Assembly: GCA_003151235.1 (NCBI GenBank)
Contig: PLWZ01000077.1
Location: 201 to 44,085 of the forward strand
DNA length: 43,885 nt
Reading direction: 5' to 3'
DNA from: Acidimicrobiaceae bacterium
GTDB lineage: Bacteria; Actinomycetota; Acidimicrobiia; Acidimicrobiales; RAAP-2
The position numbers and the translations under genes are program-made. Positions 35,716-43,885 of this stretch are shown in pieces. Within the stretch, counting starts at the first letter, position 1; each line of letters begins with the position of its first letter. The notes beneath the pieces are model-generated. The model was not told where the DNA came from and made no database searches. It saw only the letters and a program-made list of their open reading frames with translations.

Positions 35716-35880
35716 GTGCCAAAGAACGACAAGCGGGTGCAGGTCACCTTGGCCTGCGAGGTCTGCAAGCGACGGAACTACATCACGGTCAAGAACAAGA
35801 ACAACGACCGCGAGCGGATCGAGATGAAGAAGTACTGCCGATGGGACCGCTCCCACACGCTGCACAAGGAAACCCGATAA
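35716..35880 (+). CDS. rpmG: 50S ribosomal protein L33
   Basis: A 54-residue L33 of the large ribosomal subunit, starting at GTG with GGAGG 8 nt upstream. Family features: [43 protein letters not shown]. The zinc-binding form has CxxC near the N-terminus and CxxC near the C-terminus; here the first pair is intact (CEVC) but the second is CRWD, so the fourth ligand is Asp. It may bind zinc with three Cys and one Asp, or more weakly. Cotranscribed with the two tRNAs; followed by a strong hairpin. Confidence 0.96.
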   Translation: MPKNDKRVQVTLACEVCKRRNYITVKNKNNDRERIEMKKYCRWDRSHTLHKETR

Positions 35881-35883
35881 GAG

Positions 35884-35912
35884 CCACCGGGCCGGTCCGT
35901 CCGGCTCGGTGG
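35884..35912 (+). terminator. Hairpin after rpmG
   Basis: CCACCGGGCCGG (35884-35895) pairs with CCGGCTCGGTGG (35901-35912) at 11 of 12 positions plus one G-T, loop TCCGT. It starts 3 bp after the rpmG stop. Only a short AT-rich run (TAATCTT) follows. Confidence 0.6.
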
Positions 35913-35984
35913 TAATCTTCGACGTTGCTGCCCAGGTCAGATGGCTCGGGCCTCCGCCCGAAGAAGATTGAGGGCGGTACGCCG

Positions 35985-36057
35985 AGGGCAGTAGCTCAAC
36001 TGGAAGAGCACCGGTCTCCAAAACCGGTGGTTGGGGGTTCGAGTCCCTCCTGCCCTG
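35985..36057 (+). tRNA. tRNA-Trp (CCA)
   Basis: 73 nt. Acceptor AGGGCAG/CTGCCCT, anticodon stem CCGGT/ACCGG with loop CTCCAAA (anticodon CCA), T loop TTCGAGT. Discriminator G; CCA end not encoded. It stands directly upstream of secE, as in other bacteria. Confidence 0.97.
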
Positions 36058-36103
36058 CTCCTCTCCAGCCGCCAAGACCAGCTCGACACACCGGAGCAAC
36101 GCT

Positions 36104-36397
36104 ATGAACCGCGAGACCAAGCGACTGATGCGACGCCAGGGCCAGATGGAGGCCGATGGGTCTCCGTCCACGCGCCGCACCCAGTCCCCGGTCGCCACGC
36201 GACGTCGCCAGCGGACCACGCCCGCCCAGTTCGTTCGGGAGGTCCGAGACGAGCTCCGCCAGGTCGCCTGGCCGAACCGTTCCGAGATGGCCAACTACAC
36301 GGCCGTCGTCGTCACCACCCTCGTGCTCATGGTCTCGCTTATCTTCATCTTGAACCTCGGCTTCGGGAAGACCGTGCTGTACATGTTCCACAAATGA
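36104..36397 (+). CDS. secE: Preprotein translocase subunit SecE
   Basis: A 97-residue SecE. The N-terminal 45 residues are basic and polar; the conserved amphipathic helix [20 protein letters not shown] comes next, then a single membrane span ([20 protein letters not shown]). It clamps SecY in the SecYEG channel. GGAG stands 8 nt upstream of the ATG. Its stop overlaps the nusG start (ATGA), so the two are coupled. Confidence 0.96.
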   Translation: MNRETKRLMRRQGQMEADGSPSTRRTQSPVATRRRQRTTPAQFVREVRDELRQVAWPNRSEMANYTAVVVTTLVLMVSLIFILNLGFGKTVLYMFHK

Positions 36398-37140
36398 CGG
36401 TCGACGACCTAAACCAGACCGAGAACGCCGAAGCGGGACCTGAGACCGAGGAGACCGAAACCGAGGTCGAAGCCGGGCTCGAGGGCCTCGAGCCCGACGT
36501 CGTGGTCGACGCCACCGCCGACTCGGACGCCGACGGTGAGTTCGACGAGGACGATGGGGAGGGCGAGGAGGAACTCCCGCCGCCGAGTCCGTTCGACCGT
36601 CCCGGTCGCTGGTATGTGGTGCACACCTATTCGGGCTACGAGAACAAGGTGCGCTCCAACCTCTTCAACGTCATGGCGTCGAGGAACATGGAGGACCGCG
36701 TCTTCGAGATCGTGATCCCGATGGAGGACGTGGTCGAGTTCAAGGCCGGCAAGAAGGTCACGGTCCAAAAGAAGGTCTTCCCGGGCTACCTGTTGGTGCG
36801 GTGCGACCTCGACGACGACGTCTGGGGCGCCATCCGCAACACCCCGGGGGTCACGGGCTTCGTCGGCCCCGGCACCAAGCCGACCCCGCTGTCGCGCCGG
36901 GAGGTCGAGAGCATCCTTCAGGTCAAGGTGGACGGCGCCGAGACGCCGACCAAGCGGACCCGGCCGCGTCTCGAGTACGAGGTCAACGAGACGGTCAGGG
37001 TGAAGGAGGGTCCGTTCGCGGACTTCTCCGGGCAGATCGCCGAGATCAACGAGGACCAGCTCAAGTTGAAGGTGCTCGTGAACATCTTCGGGCGGGAGAC
37101 CCCCGTCGAGCTCGAGTTCAGCCAGGTCGCGAAGCTCTAA
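36394..37140 (+). CDS. nusG: Transcription termination/antitermination factor NusG
   Basis: A 248-residue NusG. Residues 1 to about 68 are a highly acidic, disordered extension (runs of Glu/Asp), as in several actinobacteria. The NGN domain follows ([39 protein letters not shown]) and the C-terminal KOW domain ([19 protein letters not shown]). It binds RNA polymerase beta-prime clamp and links it to the ribosome or Rho. The ATG overlaps the secE stop. Confidence 0.96.
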   Translation: MTVDDLNQTENAEAGPETEETETEVEAGLEGLEPDVVVDATADSDADGEFDEDDGEGEEELPPPSPFDRPGRWYVVHTYSGYENKVRSNLFNVMASRNMEDRVFEIVIPMEDVVEFKAGKKVTVQKKVFPGYLLVRCDLDDDVWGAIRNTPGVTGFVGPGTKPTPLSRREVESILQVKVDGAETPTKRTRPRLEYEVNETVRVKEGPFADFSGQIAEINEDQLKLKVLVNIFGRETPVELEFSQVAKL

Positions 37141-37199
37141 GCGCTTCGCGCCGGTTCACGCGACAGTCGAGAAACACAGATCGAGATACAAGGAGACCC

Positions 37200-37631
37200 A
37201 TGCCTCCCAGGAAAAGAGTGCTTGCCAAGGTGAAGATCCAGCTCGATGCTGGGTCGGCGACGCCGGCCCCGCCCGTCGGTACGGCGCTCGGGCCCCACGG
37301 CGTCCAGACGATGGAGTTCTGCAAGCAGTACAACGCGGCGACCGAATCCCAGCGCGGTACCGTCGTGCCGGTCGACATCACCATCTACGAGGACCGCTCG
37401 TTCACCTTCGAGCTCAAGACCCCGCCGACGCCGGTCCTGCTCCGCCAGGCCGCCGGCATCTCGAAGGGATCGTCGACGACCGGGCGTGACCCGGCCGGGA
37501 CCGTCACCGACGCCCAGCTCGCCGACATCGCCAAGATCAAGCTGCCCGACCTCAACACCGACGACCTCGAGCAGGCCAAGCTCCAGGTCGCCGGCACCGC
37601 CCGATCGATGGGCATCAGCGTCTCGGGCTGA
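37200..37631 (+). CDS. rplK: 50S ribosomal protein L11
   Basis: A 143-residue L11. N-terminal domain [25 protein letters not shown] (with the Pro-rich thiostrepton-site region) and C-terminal rRNA-binding domain ([25 protein letters not shown]). ATG at 37200 with AAGGAG 4 nt upstream. It binds the GTPase-associated centre of 23S rRNA. Confidence 0.97.
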   Translation: MPPRKRVLAKVKIQLDAGSATPAPPVGTALGPHGVQTMEFCKQYNAATESQRGTVVPVDITIYEDRSFTFELKTPPTPVLLRQAAGISKGSSTTGRDPAGTVTDAQLADIAKIKLPDLNTDDLEQAKLQVAGTARSMGISVSG

Positions 37632-37666
37632 CCGACGACACGAGCACGAAACCCAAGGAACCCAAC

Positions 37667-38389
37667 ATGACCCAGCACGGAAAGAGGTACACCGAGGCGC
37701 TCGGCCAGGTGGACCGCGAGGAGCAGCACAGCGTCCCCGAGGCCGTCGACATGGTCAAGGAGTTGGCCAAGGCCAAGTTCGACGAGACCATCGAGCTGGC
37801 CTTCCGGCTCGGGGTTGACCCCCGGAAGGCCGATCAGATCGTCCGTGGCACGCTGTCCCTCCCGTCGGGTTCTGGCCGCGACGTCCGAGTGGCCGTGTTC
37901 GCGGCCGGCGAGAAGGCCGCCGAGGCCCGAAGCGCCGGGGCGGACGTCGTCGGTGCCGACGACCTGGTTGCCCGCGTCGCCAACGAGGGCTTCTTGGACT
38001 TCGACGTGGCGATCGCCACCCCTGACCTGATGGGCCAGGTGGGGACGCTCGGACGGATTCTCGGTCCGCGTGGCCTGATGCCCAACCCGAAGACCGGAAC
38101 GGTAACCATGGACGTCGGCAAGGGCGTCACCGAGTTCAAGGCCGGCCGGGTCGAGTACCGGACCGACAAGGTGGGCAACATTCACCTCCCGGTGGGCAAG
38201 GCTTCGTTCACCAAGGCCCAGCTGGTTGCGAACGTCCACGCCGTCGTGGATGAGCTGGTCCGGGCGAAGCCGGCCTCCGCCAAGGGTCGCTACATGCGAT
38301 CGGTGACACTGTCGTCGACCATGGGCCCGGGTATCCACATCGACCCGACCCGGGCCCGTGAGGTGGATGAGGAGCTGGCCGGGGTCTGA
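37667..38389 (+). CDS. rplA: 50S ribosomal protein L1
   Basis: A 240-residue L1 of the ribosomal stalk. Typical segments: [68 protein letters not shown] and [19 protein letters not shown] lies upstream of the ATG. L1 often represses its own rplKA mRNA in bacteria; a mimic site was not identified here. Confidence 0.97.
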   Translation: MTQHGKRYTEALGQVDREEQHSVPEAVDMVKELAKAKFDETIELAFRLGVDPRKADQIVRGTLSLPSGSGRDVRVAVFAAGEKAAEARSAGADVVGADDLVARVANEGFLDFDVAIATPDLMGQVGTLGRILGPRGLMPNPKTGTVTMDVGKGVTEFKAGRVEYRTDKVGNIHLPVGKASFTKAQLVANVHAVVDELVRAKPASAKGRYMRSVTLSSTMGPGIHIDPTRAREVDEELAGV

Positions 38390-38436
38390 CCCGGGCGGTT
38401 CGACCGGCCCTGCCACGGGCCACTAAAGTGCAACGG

Positions 38437-38639
38437 TCCGTCCGTACGGACGGAACACAAACCCCAAACGCCGCAGACCTCCGGTGCACCTCGGTGCCCA
38501 AGGGGCTCCGAAAGAGCCCGCCAGACGAGGCGATTCGTTCCGGGACCCGGCTCCGCCGGCCCGTGACCGTCGCTCGCCGGAGCACGCGGCCTGGACTAGG
38601 TCTGCAGGACCGGCCCGGGCTTGCCCGGGGGAGAGAGCG
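38437..38639 (+). ncRNA. L10 leader (rplJ 5' autoregulatory RNA)
   Basis: The 250-bp gap between rplA and rplJ has no ORF with homology but has RNA structure. GCAGACCT (38473-38480) is perfectly complementary to AGGTCTGC (38598-38605), closing a large multi-arm structure typical of L10 leaders, which bind the L10-(L12)4 complex to repress rplJL. A perfect palindrome TCCGTCCGTACGGACGGA (38437-38454) precedes it. CCCGGG-CTTG-CCCGGG (38614-38629) folds just before the ribosome-binding site GGGGAG, so it could hide it. TAAAGT near 38423 may be the -10. Exact ends not determined. Confidence 0.65.
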
Positions 38640-39407
38640 ATGGAGAACCCACGACCAGAGAAGGTCGCCGTGGTCGAGGAGGTGCGTGAGCGCCTCTCGT
38701 CTGCCAACGCGTCGGTCGTCACGGAATACCGCGGGTTGACCGTCACCCAGCTGGCCGAGCTCCGCAAGAACCTCGGGGCGGTCGGCGACTACAAGATCTA
38801 CAAGAACACCCTGGTGCGGCTGGCCATCGCCGGAAGCGAGTACGAGGGTTTGACCGAACTTTTGAGCGGCCCGACCGCGATCGCCTTCGTCAACGGCGAG
38901 ATCAGCGCGGCGGCCAAGACGCTGCGCGACTTTGCCCGGACCTACCCCGCACTGATCGTGAAGGGCGGCATGGTCAGCGGGGCCCCGCTCAGCGACCAGG
39001 ACTTCTCCAAGCTGGCCGACCTGCCGCCGCGCGACGTGCTGTTGGCCCGGTTCGCCGGTGGCCTGGCCGCACCGTTGCAGCAGCTGGCCGGGCTGCTGCA
39101 GGCGCTGCCTCGCAACTTCGCCTACGGACTGTCGGCTCTCCTCGAGGAGCGCGGCGGCATCGAGCCGGACCCAGAGGTCGTGCCGGAGCCCGCCCCGGCC
39201 CCCGAGGTTGTCGAAGCCGACGCCGACGGAACCGAGACGGCCGAGGCTCCCGCCGATGTGGCCTCGGATGTACCCGTGGAAGCCGTCGTCGAGGAAGAGG
39301 TAGCAGCCGAGGGCGGTGAGCCCGAGGCGGCGGAGGCCGAGGAAACGCACGCCGAAGGAGCCGAAGCGAACGAAGCTCCGGCCGAGGAGCCCGATACCGA
39401 GGCGTAG
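38640..39407 (+). CDS. rplJ: 50S ribosomal protein L10 with long acidic tail
   Basis: A 255-residue L10; the family is usually about 165-180 residues. The L10 core ends near residue 170 (NASVVTEYRGLTVTQLAELR, YKIYKNTLVRLA, LSGPTAIAF, PLQQLAGLLQALPRNFAYGLSAL). The last 80 residues are an extension of Glu, Ala, Pro, Val and Asp (VPEPAPAPEVVEADADG ... EEPDTEA) with no positive charge, probably disordered. L10 anchors L7/L12 dimers. GGGGAG ribosome-binding site 8 nt upstream; expression likely controlled by the leader. Confidence 0.95.
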   Translation: MENPRPEKVAVVEEVRERLSSANASVVTEYRGLTVTQLAELRKNLGAVGDYKIYKNTLVRLAIAGSEYEGLTELLSGPTAIAFVNGEISAAAKTLRDFARTYPALIVKGGMVSGAPLSDQDFSKLADLPPRDVLLARFAGGLAAPLQQLAGLLQALPRNFAYGLSALLEERGGIEPDPEVVPEPAPAPEVVEADADGTETAEAPADVASDVPVEAVVEEEVAAEGGEPEAAEAEETHAEGAEANEAPAEEPDTEA

Positions 39408-39473
39408 GCCTCGACCCGATTTCGAACAAACGATTCGATCCAGACACACAGATCGAGAACAGAAAGGAACACC

Positions 39474-39866
39474 ATGGCTGGGACCATCACCAAGGACCAG
39501 ATCCTCGACGGCATCGCGGAGCTCTCCGTGTTGGAGCTGAGCGAGCTTCTGAAGGAGTTCGAAGAGCGTTTCGGTGTGACCGCGGCAGCGCCGGCGGCAG
39601 TTGCCGCCGCGCCGGCAGCCGGAGGCGGCGACGCCGGGAGTGCCGACGAGGAGCAGACCGAGTTCGACGTGATCCTCACCGCCGCCGGTGACAAGAAGAT
39701 CCAGGTGATCAAGGAGGTCCGTTCGCTGACCAGCCTCGGGCTGAAGGAAGCCAAGGACCTGGTCGACGGGGCGCCGAAGCCGGTGCTCGAGCGGGTCAGC
39801 AAGGACGACGCAGCGAAGGCAAAGGCGGCCCTCGAAGGGGCTGGGGGCACGGTCGAACTCAAGTAG
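39474..39866 (+). CDS. rplL: 50S ribosomal protein L7/L12
   Basis: A 130-residue L7/L12 stalk protein. N-terminal dimerisation domain ([28 protein letters not shown]), an Ala/Pro/Gly hinge ([16 protein letters not shown]), and the C-terminal factor-binding domain ([37 protein letters not shown]). AAAGGA is 7 nt before the ATG. It recruits translation GTPases to the ribosome. Confidence 0.98.
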   Translation: MAGTITKDQILDGIAELSVLELSELLKEFEERFGVTAAAPAAVAAAPAAGGGDAGSADEEQTEFDVILTAAGDKKIQVIKEVRSLTSLGLKEAKDLVDGAPKPVLERVSKDDAAKAKAALEGAGGTVELK

Positions 39867-39895
39867 GGGGTCTGAGGGCCTCGGCCCAACGACCC

Positions 39896-39924
39896 TTGAC
39901 TCGCGCGGGCGCATTCCCTAGCCT
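39896..39924 (+). promoter_or_regulatory. Candidate rpoB promoter P1, TTGACT-17-TAGCCT
   Basis: TTGACT (39896-39901) and TAGCCT (39919-39924) with a 17-bp spacer: five of six -35 positions match consensus and the -10 has the key TA...T. The strongest sigma-A-type promoter in the rpoB leader. Confidence 0.65.
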
Positions 39925-39981
39925 TTCGGCAGCCCACAGGGGCTGGTCGGATACCCCCCTGATGAGGCGCGACCCTAGGGG

Positions 39982-40010
39982 TTGTGTTCCTACCCGTCCC
40001 CGGTTAGGCT
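39982..40010 (+). promoter_or_regulatory. Candidate rpoB promoter P2, TTGTGT-17-TAGGCT
   Basis: TTGTGT (39982-39987), 17-bp spacer, TAGGCT (40005-40010). Weaker -35 than P1; start would be near 40017, leaving a leader of about 170 nt. Confidence 0.45.
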
Positions 40011-40186
40011 ACAGGGTTGCCGTGCGCAGTCCTTGGTCCGTGCCCGAAATTCTCGGTGGATCGCGCGCGTCACGGCGCCGGCCCTGATCCGTTTCGCGTC
40101 CACCGTTCCCGCTCCGGCGTCGCGCCCCGGAGGCGTTTTCTGTTCACGTTCCACCCGTCAGCACCCGAATTGGGAGGAGTAGGCCG

Positions 40187-43100
40187 TTGCCCACACGGTC
40201 CCGCAGTCCCGAACGCGTTTCGTTCGCCAACATCGATGAGGCGTTGCCGCTACCCGATCTGATCTCGGTTCAGCGCGACTCGTTTCAATGGTTCCTCGAC
40301 AAGGGTCTTGCCGAGGCGTTCGGGGACATCAGTCCGATCGAGGACTTCACCGGTCAACTCAGCCTGGAGCTCGAGTTCGATCCTGCGGACCCCGACCTCC
40401 GCCCGCCGCCCAAGTTCTCGGTGGAGGAGTGCAAAGAGAAGGACATGACCTACGCCGCACCGGTCTTCGTCCGGGCGCGGTTCTTGAACGCCACCACCGG
40501 CGAGATCAAGGAGCAGACCGTCTTCATGGGGGACTTCCCGATGATGACGGACCGCGGCACCTTCATCGTCAACGGCACCGAGCGGGTGGTGGTGAGCCAG
40601 CTGGTCCGTTCGCCGGGCGTGATCTTCCAGCCCGGCCGGGACGCCAAGACGATCTTCACCGGCACCATCCACCCCTACAGGGGCGAGTGGATCGAGCTCG
40701 ACATCGAGGCCAAGCCGTCGCGCGACGTGACCGCCGGTGCCCGCGTGGCCCGGAAGCGCCGCCTCTCGCTCTTCGTCTTGCTGCGTGCCCTCGGGTACGG
40801 CGACGACGAATTCCTGGAGCGCTTCGTCCGGCACTTCGACTTCTTGGAGGGCCAGTGGGAGAAGGAGCGGACGCTCGCCCCGACCCGCGAGGAAGCCCTC
40901 CTCGAGATCTACAAGCGGGCCCGTCCCGGTGAGCCGCTCTCGGTCGAGGCGGCCCGCCAGTACTTCGAGAACGCGTTCTTCAACCCGAAGCGCTACGACC
41001 TCACCCGGGTCGGCCGCTACAAGCTGAACCGCAAGCTCGGCCCGGAGATCGAGCGACTCTCGCAGCTCTTCGGCATCGAGATCGAGCGCCCCGCGCCCGA
41101 CCAGAGCGTGCTCAGCCCGTCGGAGATCCTGGCGTCGGCGACCTACATGCTCCACCTGGCCCTGCACATGGCCGACGGAGACTCGACCTACCGGATCGAC
41201 GACCAGGACCACTTCGCCAACCGGCGGGTCCGCTCGGTCGGCGAGCTGATCCAGAACCAGGTCCGGGTCGGCCTCTCCCGGATGGAGCGGGTGGTGCGCG
41301 AGCGCATGACCACCCAGGATGTCGAGGCGATCACGCCCCAGACGCTCATCAACATCCGCCCAGTCGTGGCCGCGGTCAAGGAGTTCTTCGGGACCAGCCA
41401 GCTCAGCCAGTTCATGGACCAGAACAACCCGCTGTCGGGCCTCGCCCACAAGCGGCGGCTCTCGGCTCTCGGGCCGGGCGGCCTGTCCCGTGAGCGGGCC
41501 GGGTTCGAGGTCCGAGACGTGCACAGCTCCCACTACGGGCGCATGTGCCCCATCGAGACCCCCGAGGGCCCGAACATCGGCCTGATCGGCGCGCTGGCCA
41601 CCTACGCGCGGGTTAACGAGTACGGGTTCATCGAGACCCCGTACCGCAAGGTCACCGACGGCCGCGTCACCGGCGAGGTGCTCTACCTGGCCGCCGACGA
41701 GGAAGAGGAGCACGTCATCGCCCAGGCGAACGCGCCGATCGACGATCGGGGCAACTTCACCGAGGACCGCGTGCTCGTCCGACGGGGCCCCCAAGGGACC
41801 GGGGTCCGGGTCGGCGTGGCCACCACCTCGTACGGCACCACGAGCGAGATCGACTTCGTGCCGCCGTCCGAGGTCGACCTCATGGACGTGTCGCCGAAGC
41901 AGATCGTGTCGGTGTCGACCGCCCTCATCCCCTTCGTCGAACACGACGACGCCAACCGGGCCCTGATGGGCGCCAACATGCAGAAGCAGGCCGTGCCGCT
42001 GGTCGTCCCGGAGGCCCCGTACATCGGGACCGGCGTCGAGGCCCGCGCGGCCCGTGACGCCGGCGACGTGGTGCTGGCCGAGGGCGACGGAACGGTCATC
42101 GAGGTGTCGGGCGACCAGATCGTGGTCGACTACCGGTCCGGCCAGAAGGACCGGCTGGGCCACACGCTCGGCCGGAAGATCTACCGGCTGGCCAAGTTCC
42201 GCCGGTCCAACCAGAACACCAGCATCAACCAGAAGCCGCTGGTCGAAGAGGGCCAAAAGGTGGCCGACGGCGACCTGCTGGCCGACGGGCCGTCGACCCA
42301 CAACGGCGAGCTGGCCCTCGGCAAGAACCTGCTGGTCGCGTTCATGCCCTGGGAGGGCTACAACTACGAGGACGCCATCATCTTGTCCGAGCGCCTCGTG
42401 CGCGACGACGTGCTCACCTCGATCCACATCGAAGAGCACGAGGTCGACGCCCGGGACACCAAGCTCGGCGCCGAGGAGATCACCCGGGACATCCCGAACC
42501 TCTCAGAAGAGATCCTGGCCGACCTCGACGAGCGCGGGATCATCCGCGTCGGGGCCGAGGTCGGTCCCGGCGACGTCCTGGTCGGCAAGGTCACCCCGAA
42601 GGGCGAGACCGAGCAGACGCCGGAGGAGCGGTTGCTCCGGGCGATCTTCGGTGAGAAGGCCCGCGAGGTCCGAGACACCAGCCTGAAGGTCCCCCACGGG
42701 GAAGAGGGCAAGGTCATCGACGTCCGGGTGTTCTCGAGGGACAGCTCCCACGAGCTGCCGCCCGGGGTGAACGAACTGGTCCGGGTGTACGTGGCCCAGA
42801 GGAGGAAGATCTCGGAGGGCGACAAGCTGGCCGGGCGGCACGGGAACAAGGGCGTCATCTCCAAGATCCTCCCGATCGAGGACATGCCCTACCTGGCCGA
42901 CGGGACGCCCGTCGACATCATCTTGAACCCCCTCGGCGTGCCGAGCCGGATGAACGTGGGCCAGGTGCTCGAATCGCACCTCGGCTACGCGGCCCGGTTC
43001 GGCTGGAACGGTGAGGACGCCGAGCCCGACGCCGGGACGAGCGGGCGAGAGGACGGGGTGTTCCGCAAGACCCGACCCCGCACCATGCCGGCCAACTGGA

Positions 43101-43777
43101 TCGCCACGCCGGTGTTCGACGGGGCGCACTGGGACGAGGAGGATAAGGCCGGCCGCCACAAGACGATCAAGGGGATCTTCGGCGAACTCCGGTCGGACTC
43201 GGCCAATGGGGACGTGCAGATCGGCACGGACGGGAAGGCCCAGCTGTACAACGGCCGGACCGGCGAGCCCTACGACAACGAGGTGTCGGTCGGCTACGTG
43301 TACATCTTGAAGCTCGCCCACCTGGTCGACGACAAGATCCACGCCCGCTCGACGGGCCCGTACTCGATGATCACCCAGCAGCCCCTCGGTGGGAAGGCCC
43401 AGTTCGGCGGGCAGCGCTTCGGGGAGATGGAGGTGTGGGCGCTCGAGGCGTTCGGCGCCGCCTATGCCCTCCAGGAGCTGCTCACGATCAAGTCCGACGA
43501 CGTCCTGGGCCGGGTGAAGGTCTACGAGGCGATCGTGAAGGGGGAGAACATCCCCGAGCCCGGGATCCCCGAGAGCTTCAAGGTGCTCATCAAGGAAATG
43601 CAGTCCCTGTGCCTCGACGTCGACGTGTTGTCGGTCACCGGTGAGGAGATCGAAATGCACGAGCTCGACGAGGACGTGTTCCGCACGGCCGAGGAACTGG
43701 GCATCGACATCAGCCGACCCGAGCGCGGGTCGGACGAAGAAGACGAGCGGCGCGCCGCCGAGAGGAGCTTCTCTTGA
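40187..43777 (+). CDS. rpoB: DNA-directed RNA polymerase subunit beta
   Basis: A 1,196-residue beta subunit. The start is TTG, chosen because GGGAGGAG stands 7 nt before it and no other in-frame start fits. N-terminal [20 protein letters not shown]; the rifampicin-binding cluster spans residues about 402-430 ([17 protein letters not shown] ... [12 protein letters not shown]) with Asp411, His421 and Ser426 equal to E. coli D516, H526 and S531, so no classic rifampicin-resistance change. Catalytic-region [12 protein letters not shown] and [11 protein letters not shown] are present; C-terminal [20 protein letters not shown]. The stop overlaps the rpoC start (TTGA). Confidence 0.98.
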   Translation: MPTRSRSPERVSFANIDEALPLPDLISVQRDSFQWFLDKGLAEAFGDISPIEDFTGQLSLELEFDPADPDLRPPPKFSVEECKEKDMTYAAPVFVRARFLNATTGEIKEQTVFMGDFPMMTDRGTFIVNGTERVVVSQLVRSPGVIFQPGRDAKTIFTGTIHPYRGEWIELDIEAKPSRDVTAGARVARKRRLSLFVLLRALGYGDDEFLERFVRHFDFLEGQWEKERTLAPTREEALLEIYKRARPGEPLSVEAARQYFENAFFNPKRYDLTRVGRYKLNRKLGPEIERLSQLFGIEIERPAPDQSVLSPSEILASATYMLHLALHMADGDSTYRIDDQDHFANRRVRSVGELIQNQVRVGLSRMERVVRERMTTQDVEAITPQTLINIRPVVAAVKEFFGTSQLSQFMDQNNPLSGLAHKRRLSALGPGGLSRERAGFEVRDVHSSHYGRMCPIETPEGPNIGLIGALATYARVNEYGFIETPYRKVTDGRVTGEVLYLAADEEEEHVIAQANAPIDDRGNFTEDRVLVRRGPQGTGVRVGVATTSYGTTSEIDFVPPSEVDLMDVSPKQIVSVSTALIPFVEHDDANRALMGANMQKQAVPLVVPEAPYIGTGVEARAARDAGDVVLAEGDGTVIEVSGDQIVVDYRSGQKDRLGHTLGRKIYRLAKFRRSNQNTSINQKPLVEEGQKVADGDLLADGPSTHNGELALGKNLLVAFMPWEGYNYEDAIILSERLVRDDVLTSIHIEEHEVDARDTKLGAEEITRDIPNLSEEILADLDERGIIRVGAEVGPGDVLVGKVTPKGETEQTPEERLLRAIFGEKAREVRDTSLKVPHGEEGKVIDVRVFSRDSSHELPPGVNELVRVYVAQRRKISEGDKLAGRHGNKGVISKILPIEDMPYLADGTPVDIILNPLGVPSRMNVGQVLESHLGYAARFGWNGEDAEPDAGTSGREDGVFRKTRPRTMPANWIATPVFDGAHWDEEDKAGRHKTIKGIFGELRSDSANGDVQIGTDGKAQLYNGRTGEPYDNEVSVGYVYILKLAHLVDDKIHARSTGPYSMITQQPLGGKAQFGGQRFGEMEVWALEAFGAAYALQELLTIKSDDVLGRVKVYEAIVKGENIPEPGIPESFKVLIKEMQSLCLDVDVLSVTGEEIEMHELDEDVFRTAEELGIDISRPERGSDEEDERRAAERSFS

Positions 43778-43885
43778 CCGCACTCGACGTCAACACGTTT
43801 GACCAGCTGAAGATCGGGCTGGCCACGGCCGGGGCGATCCGCGGCTGGTCCAACGGCGAGGTGAAGAAGCCGGAGACGATCAACT
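43774..43885 (+). CDS. rpoC: DNA-directed RNA polymerase subunit beta-prime, N-terminal fragment
   Basis: The first 37 residues of RpoC, cut by the window end. TTG start overlapping the rpoB stop by four bases, with GAGGAG 7-8 nt upstream. The reading [15 protein letters not shown] ... [13 protein letters not shown] matches the N-terminus of actinobacterial beta-prime. Confidence 0.95.
   Translation, partial: MTALDVNTFDQLKIGLATAGAIRGWSNGEVKKPETIN

Larger units (their letters stand above)
39867..40186 (+). other. rplL-rpoB intergenic leader (320 bp)
   Basis: No gene recognised; small ORFs here lack homology. It holds a short hairpin GGGCC-TC-GGCCC (39875-39886) and two promoter-like pairs, then a leader of about 170-260 nt before rpoB. 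Long leaders before rpoBC are usual in actinobacteria and allow the polymerase genes to be controlled apart from the ribosomal proteins. GGGAGGAG at 40172-40179 is the rpoB ribosome-binding site. Confidence 0.6.

Overview
The window is a high-GC chromosomal segment of an actinobacterium. Supporting signs are a small epsilon-type acyl-CoA carboxylase subunit behind a PccB-like carboxyltransferase, an aspartokinase with a Corynebacterium-like internal start, an MptB-like polyprenol-phosphate-mannose glycosyltransferase, an AddA/AddB-type nuclease pair, and the order tRNA-Thr, tRNA-Met, rpmG, tRNA-Trp, secE, nusG, rplK, rplA, rplJ, rplL, rpoB, rpoC. The mycobacterial had genes that sit between rpmG and trpT are absent. 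The mix of ethylmalonyl-CoA mutase, UDP-sulfoquinovose synthase and a very compact layout would suit Acidimicrobiia or a similar deep lineage, but that is an inference and no 16S gene is present.

Layout. 1-4.5 kb: acyl-CoA carboxylase beta (5' cut by the window) and epsilon, converging on an hbd-ecm pair (3-hydroxybutyryl-CoA dehydrogenase, ethylmalonyl-CoA mutase), then a peptidase-S51-like protein whose nucleophile is missing. 4.5-8.2 kb: two cyclophilins divergent from lysC-asd. 8.2-17 kb: phoU, rmuC and the addB-addA repair operon. 17-24 kb: sqdB, an unknown anchored protein, gltA, tesB, gtrA, cobT, yajQ and tRNA-Tyr. 24.2-27.6 kb: cyclic-nucleotide-binding (CNB) proteins, one free and one an MFS transporter carrying two CNB domains, followed by a GNAT. 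27.77-30.49 kb: a complete 2,720-bp IS1595-family element with 25-bp terminal inverted repeats, an 8-bp target duplication, an intact transposase and three passenger ORFs. 30.5-35.4 kb: an ArsR-SRPBCC fusion, TetR plus a crotonase, an MptB-like glycosyltransferase and a PAT-like acetyltransferase. 35.5 kb to the end: tRNAs, rpmG and the secE-nusG-ribosomal protein-rpoBC cluster, with an L10 leader and two candidate rpoB promoters.

Two regulatory observations stand out. (1) The IS1595-family element lies inside a 16-bp palindrome (GTGACTA-AA-TAGTCAC) that would have occupied the spacer between -35 TTGACA and -10 TAATGT (18 bp once the target duplication is collapsed) of the arsR-SRPBCC gene. 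The promoter and its probable autoregulatory operator are now split by 2.7 kb. (2) At least ten genes on both strands have a TANNNT hexamer 6-8 nt (usually exactly 7) before their GTG/ATG and no Shine-Dalgarno sequence. This is what leaderless transcription starting on the start codon would look like. The transposase of the inserted element follows the same rule.

Metabolic links: carboxylase, B12-dependent Ecm, Hbd, CobT (B12 lower-ligand activation), citrate synthase, thioesterase and crotonase together point to active acyl-CoA and acetate or propionate metabolism that depends on B12. The other ethylmalonyl-CoA pathway genes (ccr, mcd, mcl) are not in this window.
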